Made by a program: the position numbers and the translations under genes. Positions 53,185-61,905 of a DNA stretch of 64,000 bases are shown here, in pieces; the first letter of the stretch is position 1, and the number at the start of each line of letters is the position of its first letter. A model generated the notes under the pieces. That model was not told where the DNA came from. It ran no database searches and saw nothing but the letters and a program-made list of their open reading frames with translations. The stretch spans positions 1 through 64,000 of the forward strand of contig JABFGJ010000014.1 of NCBI GenBank assembly GCA_013112545.1. Direction: 5' to 3'. This DNA comes from Bacteroidota bacterium (GTDB taxonomy: Bacteria > Bacteroidota > Bacteroidia > Flavobacteriales_E > Vicingaceae).

Positions 53185-53628
53185 ATGATTGACAAAACAG
53201 CATATATCGACTCCATTATTCAGAAATTGAAACTGCAATTGGCAGAACTGGAAGCGGAACTCAATTCGATTGATGAAGAAATTGGCAATGAAACCAAAAG
53301 CAGTGCTGGCGATAAATTTGAAACGAGCCGCGAAATGATGAGTCAGGTTAGAGCGAGAGTTGGAGAGCGAATTGAAGCCATTGCCATGCAATTGAGAAAC
53401 ATCAACCAAGTTGAAAAGCAGCTGAATGTCGTTCAACATGGCGCTTTAGTAAAAAGCAATCGAGGATTTTTCTTTTTTGGCCTAGCCATTGAAAAGCATC
53501 ATTTTGAAGGAAATCCAGTATTTAATCTTTCTATACATTCGCCAATCGGACAAGCATTTGCCAATAAAACCAAAGGAGATGAAATTGATTTCAGAGGCAA
53601 TATGTATCAACTAATTGACATCGCATAA
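53185..53628 (+). CDS. Gre-like protein (GreA/GreB-type coiled coil and C-terminal domain)
   Basis: 147 aa from the ATG at 53185 (MIDKTAYIDSII). The frame also opens at a GTG at 53143, but that would cover the pabB leader. The N-terminal ~80 residues form a coiled coil (KLKLQLAELEAELNSIDEEI.., then SSAGDKFETSREMMSQVRARVG), the pattern of transcript-cleavage factors of the Gre family. The rest is a compact beta domain (GALVKSNRGFFFFGLAI..FNLSIHSPIGQAFANKTKGDEIDF). In Bacteroidota such proteins are often misnamed 3-oxoacyl-ACP synthase. Whether the tip residues support transcript cleavage was not determined. Downstream on the same strand is the acyltransferase gene. Confidence 0.75.
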   Translation: MIDKTAYIDSIIQKLKLQLAELEAELNSIDEEIGNETKSSAGDKFETSREMMSQVRARVGERIEAIAMQLRNINQVEKQLNVVQHGALVKSNRGFFFFGLAIEKHHFEGNPVFNLSIHSPIGQAFANKTKGDEIDFRGNMYQLIDIA

Positions 53629-53668
53629 TTCATCTGCTTTTAATAGTTTTGCAGCTTAGAAAAAAGAC

Positions 53669-54550
53669 ATGGGAACAAAAATTTTATATTACTTCATACT
53701 GATTCCCATCTCTAAATTGCCTTTTTTCTTCATCTATTTACTTTCCGATTTTCTTTACTTGGTTATTTACAAGCTGGTTGGTTACCGAAAAGCTGTAGTT
53801 CGCCAAAACATAAAAAATTCTTTTCCTGAAAAATCAGAATCAGAAATCAAAGCCATAGAATCTAAGTTTTATCGTCATTTATGCGACTTGGTTGTCGAAA
53901 GTATCAAGGCATTTACCATCTCGAAAGAAGAAGCACAAAAACGCATGGTGGACCGAAATATAGAATTGGTGAACCAGTATAAAAAGAAAGGGAAACATGT
54001 AGTTTTAGCCGGTGGGCATTATGGCAATTGGGAATTATTTGCCATAACGATTGGAGAAGCTTTAGACTATAAATCCATCGCTTTATTTACACCACTCAAA
54101 AATAAATTTATGAACGATAAAATCACATCTAGTCGTTCTAAATACGGTTTAGAAATGCTTCCCATTAAATCCATAAAAGAAAAGCTCTATCATTTAGATG
54201 GAGAGCTTTACACCATTATTTTTGGCGCTGATCAATCGCCAAGAAAAGGACAACGTGCCTATTGGATGACTTTTTTAAATCAAGAAACTGGGGTGCAGTT
54301 TGGCACAGAAAAATTCGCTGTGGAATTTGATGCCGTTGTGGTTTTTGCCAACATTTATAAAATTAAAAGAGGTTATTATGAAGTGGCCTATGAAGTGATT
54401 TGCGAAAATGCCAAAGAAACGGAATATGGTTTTATCAGCCAGGAGCATACAAAGCGTTTAGAAAAAGTGATACAAGCCCAACCAGAATATTGGTTGTGGA
54501 GCCACAAACGCTGGAAGCATAAAAGACCCGAAGGAGAGGTTTTGAATTGA
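53669..54550 (+). CDS. Lipid A biosynthesis acyltransferase (LpxL/HtrB family)
   Basis: A 293-aa inner-membrane enzyme that adds a secondary acyl chain to the lipid A precursor. An N-terminal hydrophobic segment (SKLPFFFIYLLSDFLYLVIY) anchors it. The catalytic His117-x4-Glu122 lies in LAGGHYGNWELFA. The family continues with GADQSPRKGQRAYWMTFL and ends with the usual WLWSHKRWK segment. Together with gmhA and lnt elsewhere in the window it fits outer-membrane construction. Which acyl chain and position it serves cannot be read from the sequence. It lies 40 bp downstream of the Gre-like gene, probably in one transcript. Confidence 0.9.
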   Translation: MGTKILYYFILIPISKLPFFFIYLLSDFLYLVIYKLVGYRKAVVRQNIKNSFPEKSESEIKAIESKFYRHLCDLVVESIKAFTISKEEAQKRMVDRNIELVNQYKKKGKHVVLAGGHYGNWELFAITIGEALDYKSIALFTPLKNKFMNDKITSSRSKYGLEMLPIKSIKEKLYHLDGELYTIIFGADQSPRKGQRAYWMTFLNQETGVQFGTEKFAVEFDAVVVFANIYKIKRGYYEVAYEVICENAKETEYGFISQEHTKRLEKVIQAQPEYWLWSHKRWKHKRPEGEVLN

Positions 54551-54602
54551 TTCATTTCTATTTATTCGCAACTCCATATATCTCTTTAATTCAACTTATT
54601 AA

Positions 54603-54625
54603 CCCTTTTTTTGTAACAAAAAGGG
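54603..54625. repeat. Hairpin after the acyltransferase gene
   Basis: CCCTTTTT (54603-54610) pairs with AAAAAGGG (54618-54625) around a seven-base loop. There is no U-tract after it on the plus strand, so it is a weak terminator candidate. The rest of 54551-54775 is AT-rich with repeated GGGGGTAAATT motifs and no gene. Confidence 0.4.
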
Positions 54626-54775
54626 GGTAAATTTCAGGGTTTCTTGTAATAGAATGGGGGTAAATTGGGGATTAGATTGTATTTGAGTAAAATTTTGGGA
54701 CAGTGTCCCAAGAATGTTATTTATACTCTAAACATTTGAGTGCATCAGATTATCATCACTTCCAAAACAACTATT

Positions 54776-55195
54776 CTAAACCTTCTCAAATCCCTTTGAA
54801 TTAGAAGTAACCTTATATGCAAATGGTCCCTTTTCCTTTTTAATTATGGTTAAAAGTTCCGGCCAATGTTTAACAAAAAGCTTTACGATAGACCAATAAT
54901 CAAAACCTGTTTTTGAAGGTGGTCGAAAATAAAACATGCCTAACTTAAATTTTTCACACAGTTCTTTTTGATGACTAAATCTTTGTATATTATAATCTTG
55001 CGTCAATACAAAAGCCTTGTCTTTGCCAGCAAGTGGTACCCAATCTTCATCTTTTGCCCCTTGACCAAATTCTTTTTTTATCGACCTCAACTCTAAGCCA
55101 AAACCGTATTTTTTAGAAGGCAACAATTTCGATTGAAGCAAACTAAAAGCTTCTACTAATACAGGTGGTAAATTTTCGTCAATGTAAAGAATCAT
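54776..55195 (-). CDS. DUF5615-like PIN-fold toxin
   Basis: A 139-aa protein with the Mut7-C/DUF5615 PIN-like pattern: ILYIDENLPP with an acidic residue at the first strand, AKDEDWVPLAGKDKAFVLTQD with two more acidic residues, and a basic middle (FSHQKELCEKFKLG). Such domains are predicted RNases that act as toxins. It begins inside the last codons of the DUF433-like gene (4-bp overlap ATGA), the classical antitoxin-first order. At 139 aa it is a little longer than the usual single-domain DUF5615 proteins, with a C-terminal helical tail (VKLFVKHWPELLTIIKKEK). Its activity is inferred, not shown. Confidence 0.75.
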   Translation of the reverse strand: MILYIDENLPPVLVEAFSLLQSKLLPSKKYGFGLELRSIKKEFGQGAKDEDWVPLAGKDKAFVLTQDYNIQRFSHQKELCEKFKLGMFYFRPPSKTGFDYWSIVKLFVKHWPELLTIIKKEKGPFAYKVTSNSKGFEKV

Positions 55196-55890
55196 GCGGC
55201 TGTTTTACAATAAGCAATTGCATCCATAACTAACTTTTCGTCCACTTCATAAATGGATGCAATGTATTTGTTACTTTCTCCTGCTTTATGCAAACTGTAA
55301 AACGTTTCCGGATAAATATTGGTTTCTCCAACAACTGCACTTCCAAACTTTCTTTGAGGGTCAATTACTATAGCACTCTCTTTACCTCTTGGATAAAATC
55401 GCACAGCAATATTGTCATCAAAATCTATAGCCGGTATTAAGAAGGATTTTATAAAGTCAAAGTTCCATTGTTCTGAGCCATCTGCATTTATAAAAGACTC
55501 ATTAATTTTAGCAATTAAACTTTTACCACTAACACTTAGTAGTTTCAATACTGTTTTGTCTGCGAAAGGGTGAGGAGAATTATATTGCTTACTTAAATAA
55601 GAATGTGTTTTTACAATTTGTTGTGTACTTGCGCCTTGCTCAGAAAGACGAAACATAGTTACCAACTCTAACATGGTTTGGAAGTTAACTGCCTTGCTTC
55701 GGCTACCTTCTATTGTCCAAGAGTAATTTCGTTTAAATTCTTTCGCAAAACGGTCGTCAAAAAAGGTAGTAATCCAACGATTAATTTTTTCAGCTGGCTG
55801 TTTTAAAATATGCGCTAATTCAGGAACGGTGTAAATTCCTTCGCCTATGGTTGCTTTTGTTTCGAAGTCTGTAAATTTAGATTTTATCAA
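55192..55890 (-). CDS. DUF433-type antitoxin with N-terminal helix-turn-helix
   Basis: A 232-aa protein. The C-terminal ~60 residues match DUF433 (FGSAVVGETNIYPETFYSLHKAGESNKYIASIYEVDEKLVMDAIAYCK). The N-terminal ~90 residues (IYTVPELAHILKQPAEKINRWI, MLELVTMFRLSEQG) look like a MerR-type winged helix that could bind DNA and autoregulate the pair. This longer architecture, about 230 aa rather than the ~75 aa of minimal DUF433 antitoxins, is seen in some TA pairs with DUF5615 partners. It overlaps its toxin by 4 bp, so the two are translationally coupled. Confidence 0.8.
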   Translation of the reverse strand: MIKSKFTDFETKATIGEGIYTVPELAHILKQPAEKINRWITTFFDDRFAKEFKRNYSWTIEGSRSKAVNFQTMLELVTMFRLSEQGASTQQIVKTHSYLSKQYNSPHPFADKTVLKLLSVSGKSLIAKINESFINADGSEQWNFDFIKSFLIPAIDFDDNIAVRFYPRGKESAIVIDPQRKFGSAVVGETNIYPETFYSLHKAGESNKYIASIYEVDEKLVMDAIAYCKTAA

Positions 55891-55954
55891 AGTTATATAA
55901 TTTGGCGGAGGTTTAATACAATTTTAAACAAAATTTGGCATTTCGGTTTTGGAA

Positions 55955-56968
55955 CTAAACCCTAGCTCTCACCATATCTTCCAAGGCATCAATCCAGATT
56001 GGGTGGTCGTTTAAGCTTTCAACTAATTGCACTTTTTCGCCGCCATGTTCTTCAAAAATCTCTTGGTATTCCGAGCCTATTTCAACGGTTGTTTCTAAGC
56101 AATCAGCAATAAAAGCTGGGCTAAAAGCCAGAATTTTTTTATCGCCTTTTTTGGCTCTTTCTTCTACCACTTTATCTGAAAATGGCTCTAGCCAATTTTT
56201 ATCTAAACGAGATTGAAAAGCTACGGTGTATTTTTCTTTAGGAATGTTCAATCGCTCTGCTAATAGTCGGGTTGTTGCAAAGCAAGTGGCTTTATAGCAA
56301 TACTTGTTGTCTTCTGTTATTTCCGTCTCACAATCGTGATCATCGCATGGCTTTCCATCATCATATACCTTGTCCACTTGCCTCACTGGCAAACCGTGAT
56401 AACTAAAAAGTACATGGTCGTAATCTTCAATTTTATACTGATTGGCTCTAGCCACAAATGCATCGATAAATTTCGGATGATCCCAAAATTGACTCATCAT
56501 AGAGATTTCAGGTATAACCCACCATTTACTGATAATTCTTAAGGCTTTTTCCATGGCCGAACCTGAACTAGCAGATGCATAATGAGGGAATAAAGGAATG
56601 ATGATGATTTTATTATAATTCAATAAGCGCATTTCTCCCAAAACTTTTTCTAAGCTAGGATTTTGATAACGCATGGCTAAATGAACGCCAAACTCACCGC
56701 CCAATTGATTTTGCAATTTCTCTTTTACACTTTCACCATGATACATCAAAGGCGAGCCTTTTTCTGTCCACAATTCTTTGTATATTTTGGTTGAACCCTT
56801 GGCCCTAAAGGGAACAATAATGAGGTTAACCAAAAGTTTTCTAGCTAACCAAGAAATGTCAATTACCCGAGGGTCATTTAAAAATTCCGATAAATATCGC
56901 CTAACGGCTCCTATTTTCGCATCGTCTGGCGTGCCTAAATTGATTAATAATACTCCCGTTTTTGACAT
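55955..56968 (-). CDS. hemH: Ferrochelatase
   Basis: Inserts ferrous iron into protoporphyrin IX (or coproporphyrin III) at the end of haem synthesis. It is 337 aa. The metal-binding His191 is in LFSYHGLP and Glu292 in FSPAFIADCLETTVEIGSEY. Four Cys (208, 213, 224, 229), spaced C-x4-C-x10-C-x4-C between the two catalytic segments, could hold an iron-sulfur cluster, as described for ferrochelatases of several bacterial groups; that is inference. The gene is on the minus strand, 127 bp downstream of lpd, apparently a separate unit. Confidence 0.94.
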   Translation of the reverse strand: MSKTGVLLINLGTPDDAKIGAVRRYLSEFLNDPRVIDISWLARKLLVNLIIVPFRAKGSTKIYKELWTEKGSPLMYHGESVKEKLQNQLGGEFGVHLAMRYQNPSLEKVLGEMRLLNYNKIIIIPLFPHYASASSGSAMEKALRIISKWWVIPEISMMSQFWDHPKFIDAFVARANQYKIEDYDHVLFSYHGLPVRQVDKVYDDGKPCDDHDCETEITEDNKYCYKATCFATTRLLAERLNIPKEKYTVAFQSRLDKNWLEPFSDKVVEERAKKGDKKILAFSPAFIADCLETTVEIGSEYQEIFEEHGGEKVQLVESLNDHPIWIDALEDMVRARV

Positions 56969-57095
56969 TTCAATATTTTATATAAATACAGCATACTTCA
57001 GCAAGCTCAGTATCCTCTATACTCAAGTACAAGTTTAGCTTAGTAAACTATCTTCATTACAGAATGTTCAAGCTATTATCTAAAAAGTTTGTTTA

Positions 57096-58499
57096 TTAGA
57101 TATGAATTGCTCTTTTGCCAGTTGCGTCTAAGGTTGCTTCTCTAAATGCTTCTGTAAAAGTTGGATGCGCATGGCTCATTCTAGAAATATCTTCGGCTGT
57201 TGCTCTAAATTCCATACCTACAACTGCTTCTGCAATCATATCCGCAGCTCGTGGACCGCACATGTGAACTCCTAAAATTTCATCGGTATCTGCATTTGCT
57301 AACACTTTTATCAATCCATCGGTATCCATGCTTGCTCTTGCTCTACCACTAGCTTTAAACGGAAAAGAACCTACTTTATAATTCACCTTTGCCTCTTTCA
57401 ACTGCTCTTCTGTTTTACCAACAGCGGCAACTTCTGGCCAAGTATAAACAACCCCTGGAATTAAGTTATAATCAATGTGAGGTTTCTCTCCATTCATCAC
57501 TTCTGCTACAAATGTTCCTTCTTCTTCGGCTTTATGCGCTAACATAGCTCCTTTTATTACATCACCGATAGCATAAATATAAGGCACATTGGTCTGCAAT
57601 TGCTCATTCACCTCTACTCTACCTCTGTTATCTAATTTTACCCCTACGTTTTCTAAACCCAGTTTATCGGTGTAAGGTATTCTGCCCACAGCTACTAAAC
57701 AATAATCGGCTTCAAAAGAAACTTCCGTTCCTTTCTTGTCATCCGCTTTTACTAGAACTGTTTTGCCTTTATTGGTCACTTCTTTTACTTTATGGCTTAA
57801 GGCAAATTTCATCCCGAGCTTTTTCAAGGACTTGGTTAATTCTTTACCCATTGTACTATCCATGGTTGGAATAATTCCGTCCATATATTCAACTACCGTT
57901 ACTTCCGTTCCTAATCGAGCATAAACAGAACCTAATTCAAGGCCGATAACACCACCGCCAATAACAATTAATTTCTTAGGCAATTCGTTTAATTCCAATG
58001 CTTCTGTAGAAGTAATTACTCTTTTCTTATCTATTTTGATAAATGGCAAAGAACCCGGTTTAGAACCAGTGGCAATAACAACCCTTGCGGCTTCTACTTT
58101 TGTTTCTTTAGAATCGTCACCTGTGATTTTAATCACATTAGCACTTTCGAAAGAACCCATGCCATGTAAAACGTCAATCTTGTTTTTCTTCATCAAATAA
58201 TCGATTCCACCAACAGTTTGTTCAACCACTTCTCTTTTCCGCTGAACCATTTGCTTGAAGTTTACTTTCAAGTCTTTTAGGTCAATACCATGCGTTGTGA
58301 AGTCGGTTTTTGCTTTGTGAAAATGCTCTGAAGAGTCTAATAATGCTTTGGAAGGAATACATCCGACATTCAAACAAGTTCCGCCTAAGGCATTGTATTT
58401 TTCAATCAAGGCCGTTTTCATTCCCAATTGGGCACATCTAATCGCACACACATATCCTCCAGGTCCTGACCCAATTATTACTACATCATACTTTTCCAT
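57096..58499 (-). CDS. lpdA: Dihydrolipoyl dehydrogenase
   Basis: A 467-aa flavoenzyme, the E3 component of 2-oxoacid dehydrogenase complexes and the glycine cleavage system. The FAD motif VVIIGSGPGGYVCAI is at the N-terminus. The redox pair Cys42/Cys47 is in GGTCLNVGCIPSKALL. The NAD-binding motif VIGGGVIGLELGSVYARLG sits near 180. The catalytic His-Glu pair is in SHAHPTFTEAFREA near the C-terminus (about His445, Glu450). The pyruvate or oxoglutarate dehydrogenase E1/E2 genes are not in this window. A TAAATTTG octamer on the minus strand (58540-58533) is a possible promoter element. Confidence 0.97.
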   Translation of the reverse strand: MEKYDVVIIGSGPGGYVCAIRCAQLGMKTALIEKYNALGGTCLNVGCIPSKALLDSSEHFHKAKTDFTTHGIDLKDLKVNFKQMVQRKREVVEQTVGGIDYLMKKNKIDVLHGMGSFESANVIKITGDDSKETKVEAARVVIATGSKPGSLPFIKIDKKRVITSTEALELNELPKKLIVIGGGVIGLELGSVYARLGTEVTVVEYMDGIIPTMDSTMGKELTKSLKKLGMKFALSHKVKEVTNKGKTVLVKADDKKGTEVSFEADYCLVAVGRIPYTDKLGLENVGVKLDNRGRVEVNEQLQTNVPYIYAIGDVIKGAMLAHKAEEEGTFVAEVMNGEKPHIDYNLIPGVVYTWPEVAAVGKTEEQLKEAKVNYKVGSFPFKASGRARASMDTDGLIKVLANADTDEILGVHMCGPRAADMIAEAVVGMEFRATAEDISRMSHAHPTFTEAFREATLDATGKRAIHI

Positions 58500-58547
58500 G
58501 TTGTCTTTCTTTTGTTATGTAAAATATCGCGGCAAATTTACCCAAAC

Positions 58548-60164
58548 TTAAGCCTTGGTTTTAGTTAAATGCCCATCAGTTTTCTTCATTTTTCTCACTA
58601 AGGTTAATAGCAACAATAATGGAGCGACAAATCCCGCAGTTCGGCCAATATAATCGCCGTACTTAACATAAAAAGTTATTTTATCATTGCTCTTTATTTC
58701 GCCTTTTATTACTGCATTTGTCCACCATGCTGTTGTTTGGCTAATTTCTCCTTTTTGGTTTATAAATGCAGAAGTACCTGTATTGGCCGATCTCGCAATG
58801 CTTCTTCGGTTTTCTATGGCACGCAAACTAGCATAAGCTAAATGTTGTTTGTATCCTGGCGTGTCGCCCCACCAACCATCGTTGGTAATTATGGTAAATA
58901 AATTAGCTCCTTGAGAGGTGTATTGCGTCACATATTCTCCGTAAATGGATTCATAACAAATAATGGGAGCAATTACAGCATTGCTGTGAATCGACTTAAA
59001 AACACTAGGCTTTTCTTGCGAACCCAATTGACCAGATGAACCGCCTAGTTTTATCGATAGCTTTTTCATAAAAGGCAGAATGTCTAAAAAGGGAACTTTC
59101 TCAACACCTAAGACTAATTTCGATTTATGGTGAATTTGAATATGCTCAGAAGAATCTATGCAAATGGAAGTGTTGAAGTTTTCATAAAATCCACCTCCTG
59201 GAATGCTGTATGCGCCTTTCGGCAAATTGACATCGTTGGGGTAAAAAACTGAGCTCAACATGCCTATCTCTGCTGTTAGCTTTGGATAATCTGCTATCAA
59301 TTTTCTAATTTCTTCGGTGGCATACATAAAGTCAATGGTATGCTCCCATTCTGGTTCTGGAATAGCTGTTTCGGGGAAAATCAGATAATCCGTTTCTGCG
59401 TTTAATTCCTGTTTTGCCAAGTTTATCATCTTGTCAATTTGGTCAGAGGGGGCTAAACTCCCAAACTTCTCATGATAAGGATCGATATTGGGCTGAACAA
59501 CAACAAATTCATAAGATTCTCCATTTTCTTCATAATTGGAATAAATGTATCTCCCAATTAAAATAGGAACTAACATTAGTGTCAATGTCAAGCCAATGGA
59601 TTTTACATTTACTTTACCCATTTCTCGATAGGATTTAAAATTTAGAAAAAGCAATACATTGACGGCTAAAACCCATAAAGAACCGCCTAAAACTCCTGTA
59701 TATTCATACCATTGTATGCTTTTAATGGAAGTAGCGAATGCATTTCCAAAGGTTAACCAAGTCCAAGAAAGCTCCCAATTGAGATGCAGGTATTCAAAAG
59801 CTAACCAATAGATAATCAGCCCTATATAACCTTCCTTTTTCCCAATGTGCTTTTTGGTAAAATGGAACAACCAAAACACGGTAGCCATAAAAAAACTATT
59901 GCAAAGAATAGCCATGATGGCGCCCATCAAATCGGCATTCTTAATCCACCAAGTTGTGCTGATGTTAAACACAAAAAAGGCTAAATAAGCATATAAAAAT
60001 ACAGATAGGGCACTTTTGCCTTTTTCACTAAGTTGACTTTCAACCCATAATAAAGGAATAAAAGCGAAAAAAATCAAAAAGTTAAAATCTCCAATTGCAG
60101 GCCAAGCAAGTGTAAAAAGCACACCCGATAATATTGACCCAAATAATAAATTAACTTTTTTCAC
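58548..60164 (-). CDS. lnt: Apolipoprotein N-acyltransferase
   Basis: Adds the third acyl chain to the N-terminal Cys of lipoproteins in the inner membrane. It is 538 aa. About eight hydrophobic segments occupy residues 10-210. The periplasmic nitrilase domain contains the Glu (LIFPETAIPEPEW, near 260), the Lys (KLVLGVEKVPF, near 353) and the nucleophilic Cys (PIICYESIYGEY, near 403). A final membrane segment closes the protein. The many lipoproteins and lipobox genes in this window are its clients. It is upstream of lpdA on the same strand (48-bp gap) and divergent from the nuclease gene. Confidence 0.95.
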   Translation of the reverse strand: MKKVNLLFGSILSGVLFTLAWPAIGDFNFLIFFAFIPLLWVESQLSEKGKSALSVFLYAYLAFFVFNISTTWWIKNADLMGAIMAILCNSFFMATVFWLFHFTKKHIGKKEGYIGLIIYWLAFEYLHLNWELSWTWLTFGNAFATSIKSIQWYEYTGVLGGSLWVLAVNVLLFLNFKSYREMGKVNVKSIGLTLTLMLVPILIGRYIYSNYEENGESYEFVVVQPNIDPYHEKFGSLAPSDQIDKMINLAKQELNAETDYLIFPETAIPEPEWEHTIDFMYATEEIRKLIADYPKLTAEIGMLSSVFYPNDVNLPKGAYSIPGGGFYENFNTSICIDSSEHIQIHHKSKLVLGVEKVPFLDILPFMKKLSIKLGGSSGQLGSQEKPSVFKSIHSNAVIAPIICYESIYGEYVTQYTSQGANLFTIITNDGWWGDTPGYKQHLAYASLRAIENRRSIARSANTGTSAFINQKGEISQTTAWWTNAVIKGEIKSNDKITFYVKYGDYIGRTAGFVAPLLLLLTLVRKMKKTDGHLTKTKA

Positions 60165-60199
60165 CGCTGATTTTTAAGGACAACAAAAATATTAATAAT

Positions 60200-60207
60200 T
60201 AAGTTTG
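60200..60207 (+). promoter_or_regulatory. Candidate -7 element TAAGTTTG for the secreted nuclease
   Basis: TAAGTTTG fits TAnnTTTG, 20 bp before the ATG at 60228. No clear -33 TTG lies at the right distance. Confidence 0.38.
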
Positions 60208-60227
60208 TACCTCATTTAAGATAAAGC

Positions 60228-61859
60228 ATGAAAAATCTCCTAATTGCCCTGTTACTATTTCCCATAATTTTAACTGCACAAGCTGTAAAGCCAAGCACAA
60301 ATCAAATCAATTTTGGCAATGTGTATGAAGGGACAACAGACAGTGTGCAAATTGTTTTACACAACAAAGAACCGAGAGATTTAATCATTACTGGGTTTAA
60401 GTTTTATACCATTTATAACAAAACGCCGTTTTTTGTCAAGCAAAATAATTTCACCATCCCTTTTCAAGGTTCTCAATCGGTGTGGGTTTATTTTTCGCCT
60501 AAGCAAAACATTTTACACAACAGTGAAATGATAATTATGCACAATGGAACTAGTGCATATGAACCAATTGATTTAATTGGCCAAGGAAAATTTTCGAATA
60601 CCTATTATAATTCTACAGAAAATCTTAGCGAAGAAGCTTTGAAAACGGCTTTAAAAACACGTTTGGGCCAAGGATATAATTCTTTGGGATATAACAATGG
60701 CAGAGACCTCATCTTTATGACCATTGACAATAAGAAAACCAATGGTCAAGGAGCATCAGTCAATACTTTAGAGTGCGTTTATACAGGGACAACTATTACA
60801 GGTTATGCTAGTAGATCTGCAGCCCAAAGCGGCAACCCTCAGTTTAACACAGAGCATACTTTTCCTCAAGGTCATTTCAATTCAAATGAACCTATGAAGA
60901 GTGATATCCATCATTTGTTTCCAACAACTAATAATTCAAATTCGCAAAGAGGTAACAAACCTTTTGGGAATATTAGCGGTGGAACAGCCTCAGGTGGTGG
61001 TTCATTTTACAATAACACAACTTATGAACCTAGAGATGCACAAAAAGGGAGAACAGCTAGAGCACTGATGTATTTTGTTATTCGTTATCAAGATTATTCC
61101 AGTCATTTTGCAGGCTCTGAAACGGTTTTAAGACAGTGGCACAACGCTTTTCCAGTTGATGCGATTGATAGAAAAAGGAACAATGATATTTATGCAGCGC
61201 AAAACAATCGAAACCCTTTTATCGATTATCCGCAGTTTGAAGAGCGAATCACCAACTTTGTTAGCAATTCTGTAGCACCGCAAAGTTTTGGTTTAGATGT
61301 ATTGCAAAGCTCCATCAATTTTGGAGCTGTAATTAGAGCACAAGCTGATACTTTTGATTATGTGTTGGTCAATAGAGGAAATAAAGACATCTTGTTTTCA
61401 AACTTTAGCCTAAGCAATACTTCCGACTTTTCTTTTGCTGCCAATTCAGGAGTTAATTCTACCTTGCTTCCTGGAGAAGCATTACAAATTTCAGTAATAG
61501 TTAATGCAGCGAATACCGGAACAATTACAGGCAATTTAAACTTCAACACGAACATACCTGGGGGTCAGTCTAGTTTTGTAATTCCCATTACAGCACAGTC
61601 AATTATTGTTTCTGTTGATGAGCAAAGTCTAAGTAATCAGCTTTCTGTATATCCAAATCCCATGCAAGAAAAACTGTTTATTCGATACGAAGGAAATGAG
61701 AAATTAGACATTCGTTTGTTAGACGCTATTGGAAAACAAGTAGAATTGGATTATGTGATTAGCAATGGATTTATTTCAACCAAAGATTTGCTTCATGGTG
61801 TTTACTTTTTAGAAATCAAAAAAGGAGATAAACGAATCGTAAAGAAGTTGGTTAAGTAA
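60228..61859 (+). CDS. Secreted endonuclease I with T9SS sorting domain
   Basis: A 543-aa protein with signal peptide MKNLLIALLLFPIILTAQ. An N-terminal ~110-aa Ig-like/HYDIN-type beta domain (NQINFGNVYEGTTDSVQIVLHN) comes first. A nuclease domain of the endonuclease I family (about 125-345) follows, with its motif set: NTEHTFPQGHF near 206 (catalytic His), SDIHHLFPT near 225 and NSQRGNKPFG near 239. A second HYDIN-like domain (about 350-460, INFGAVIRAQADTFDYVLVNRG) leads to a type A T9SS sorting domain from about 470 (LSVYPNPMQEKLFIRYEG, ending IVKKLVK). It should be exported to the surface or medium, where it could degrade extracellular DNA for nutrients or biofilm turnover. Confidence 0.92.
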   Translation: MKNLLIALLLFPIILTAQAVKPSTNQINFGNVYEGTTDSVQIVLHNKEPRDLIITGFKFYTIYNKTPFFVKQNNFTIPFQGSQSVWVYFSPKQNILHNSEMIIMHNGTSAYEPIDLIGQGKFSNTYYNSTENLSEEALKTALKTRLGQGYNSLGYNNGRDLIFMTIDNKKTNGQGASVNTLECVYTGTTITGYASRSAAQSGNPQFNTEHTFPQGHFNSNEPMKSDIHHLFPTTNNSNSQRGNKPFGNISGGTASGGGSFYNNTTYEPRDAQKGRTARALMYFVIRYQDYSSHFAGSETVLRQWHNAFPVDAIDRKRNNDIYAAQNNRNPFIDYPQFEERITNFVSNSVAPQSFGLDVLQSSINFGAVIRAQADTFDYVLVNRGNKDILFSNFSLSNTSDFSFAANSGVNSTLLPGEALQISVIVNAANTGTITGNLNFNTNIPGGQSSFVIPITAQSIIVSVDEQSLSNQLSVYPNPMQEKLFIRYEGNEKLDIRLLDAIGKQVELDYVISNGFISTKDLLHGVYFLEIKKGDKRIVKKLVK

Positions 61860-61905
61860 GGGGATTTTAGGAGTTATTCGGAATTCATAAATAAATGCCC
61901 AAGTC

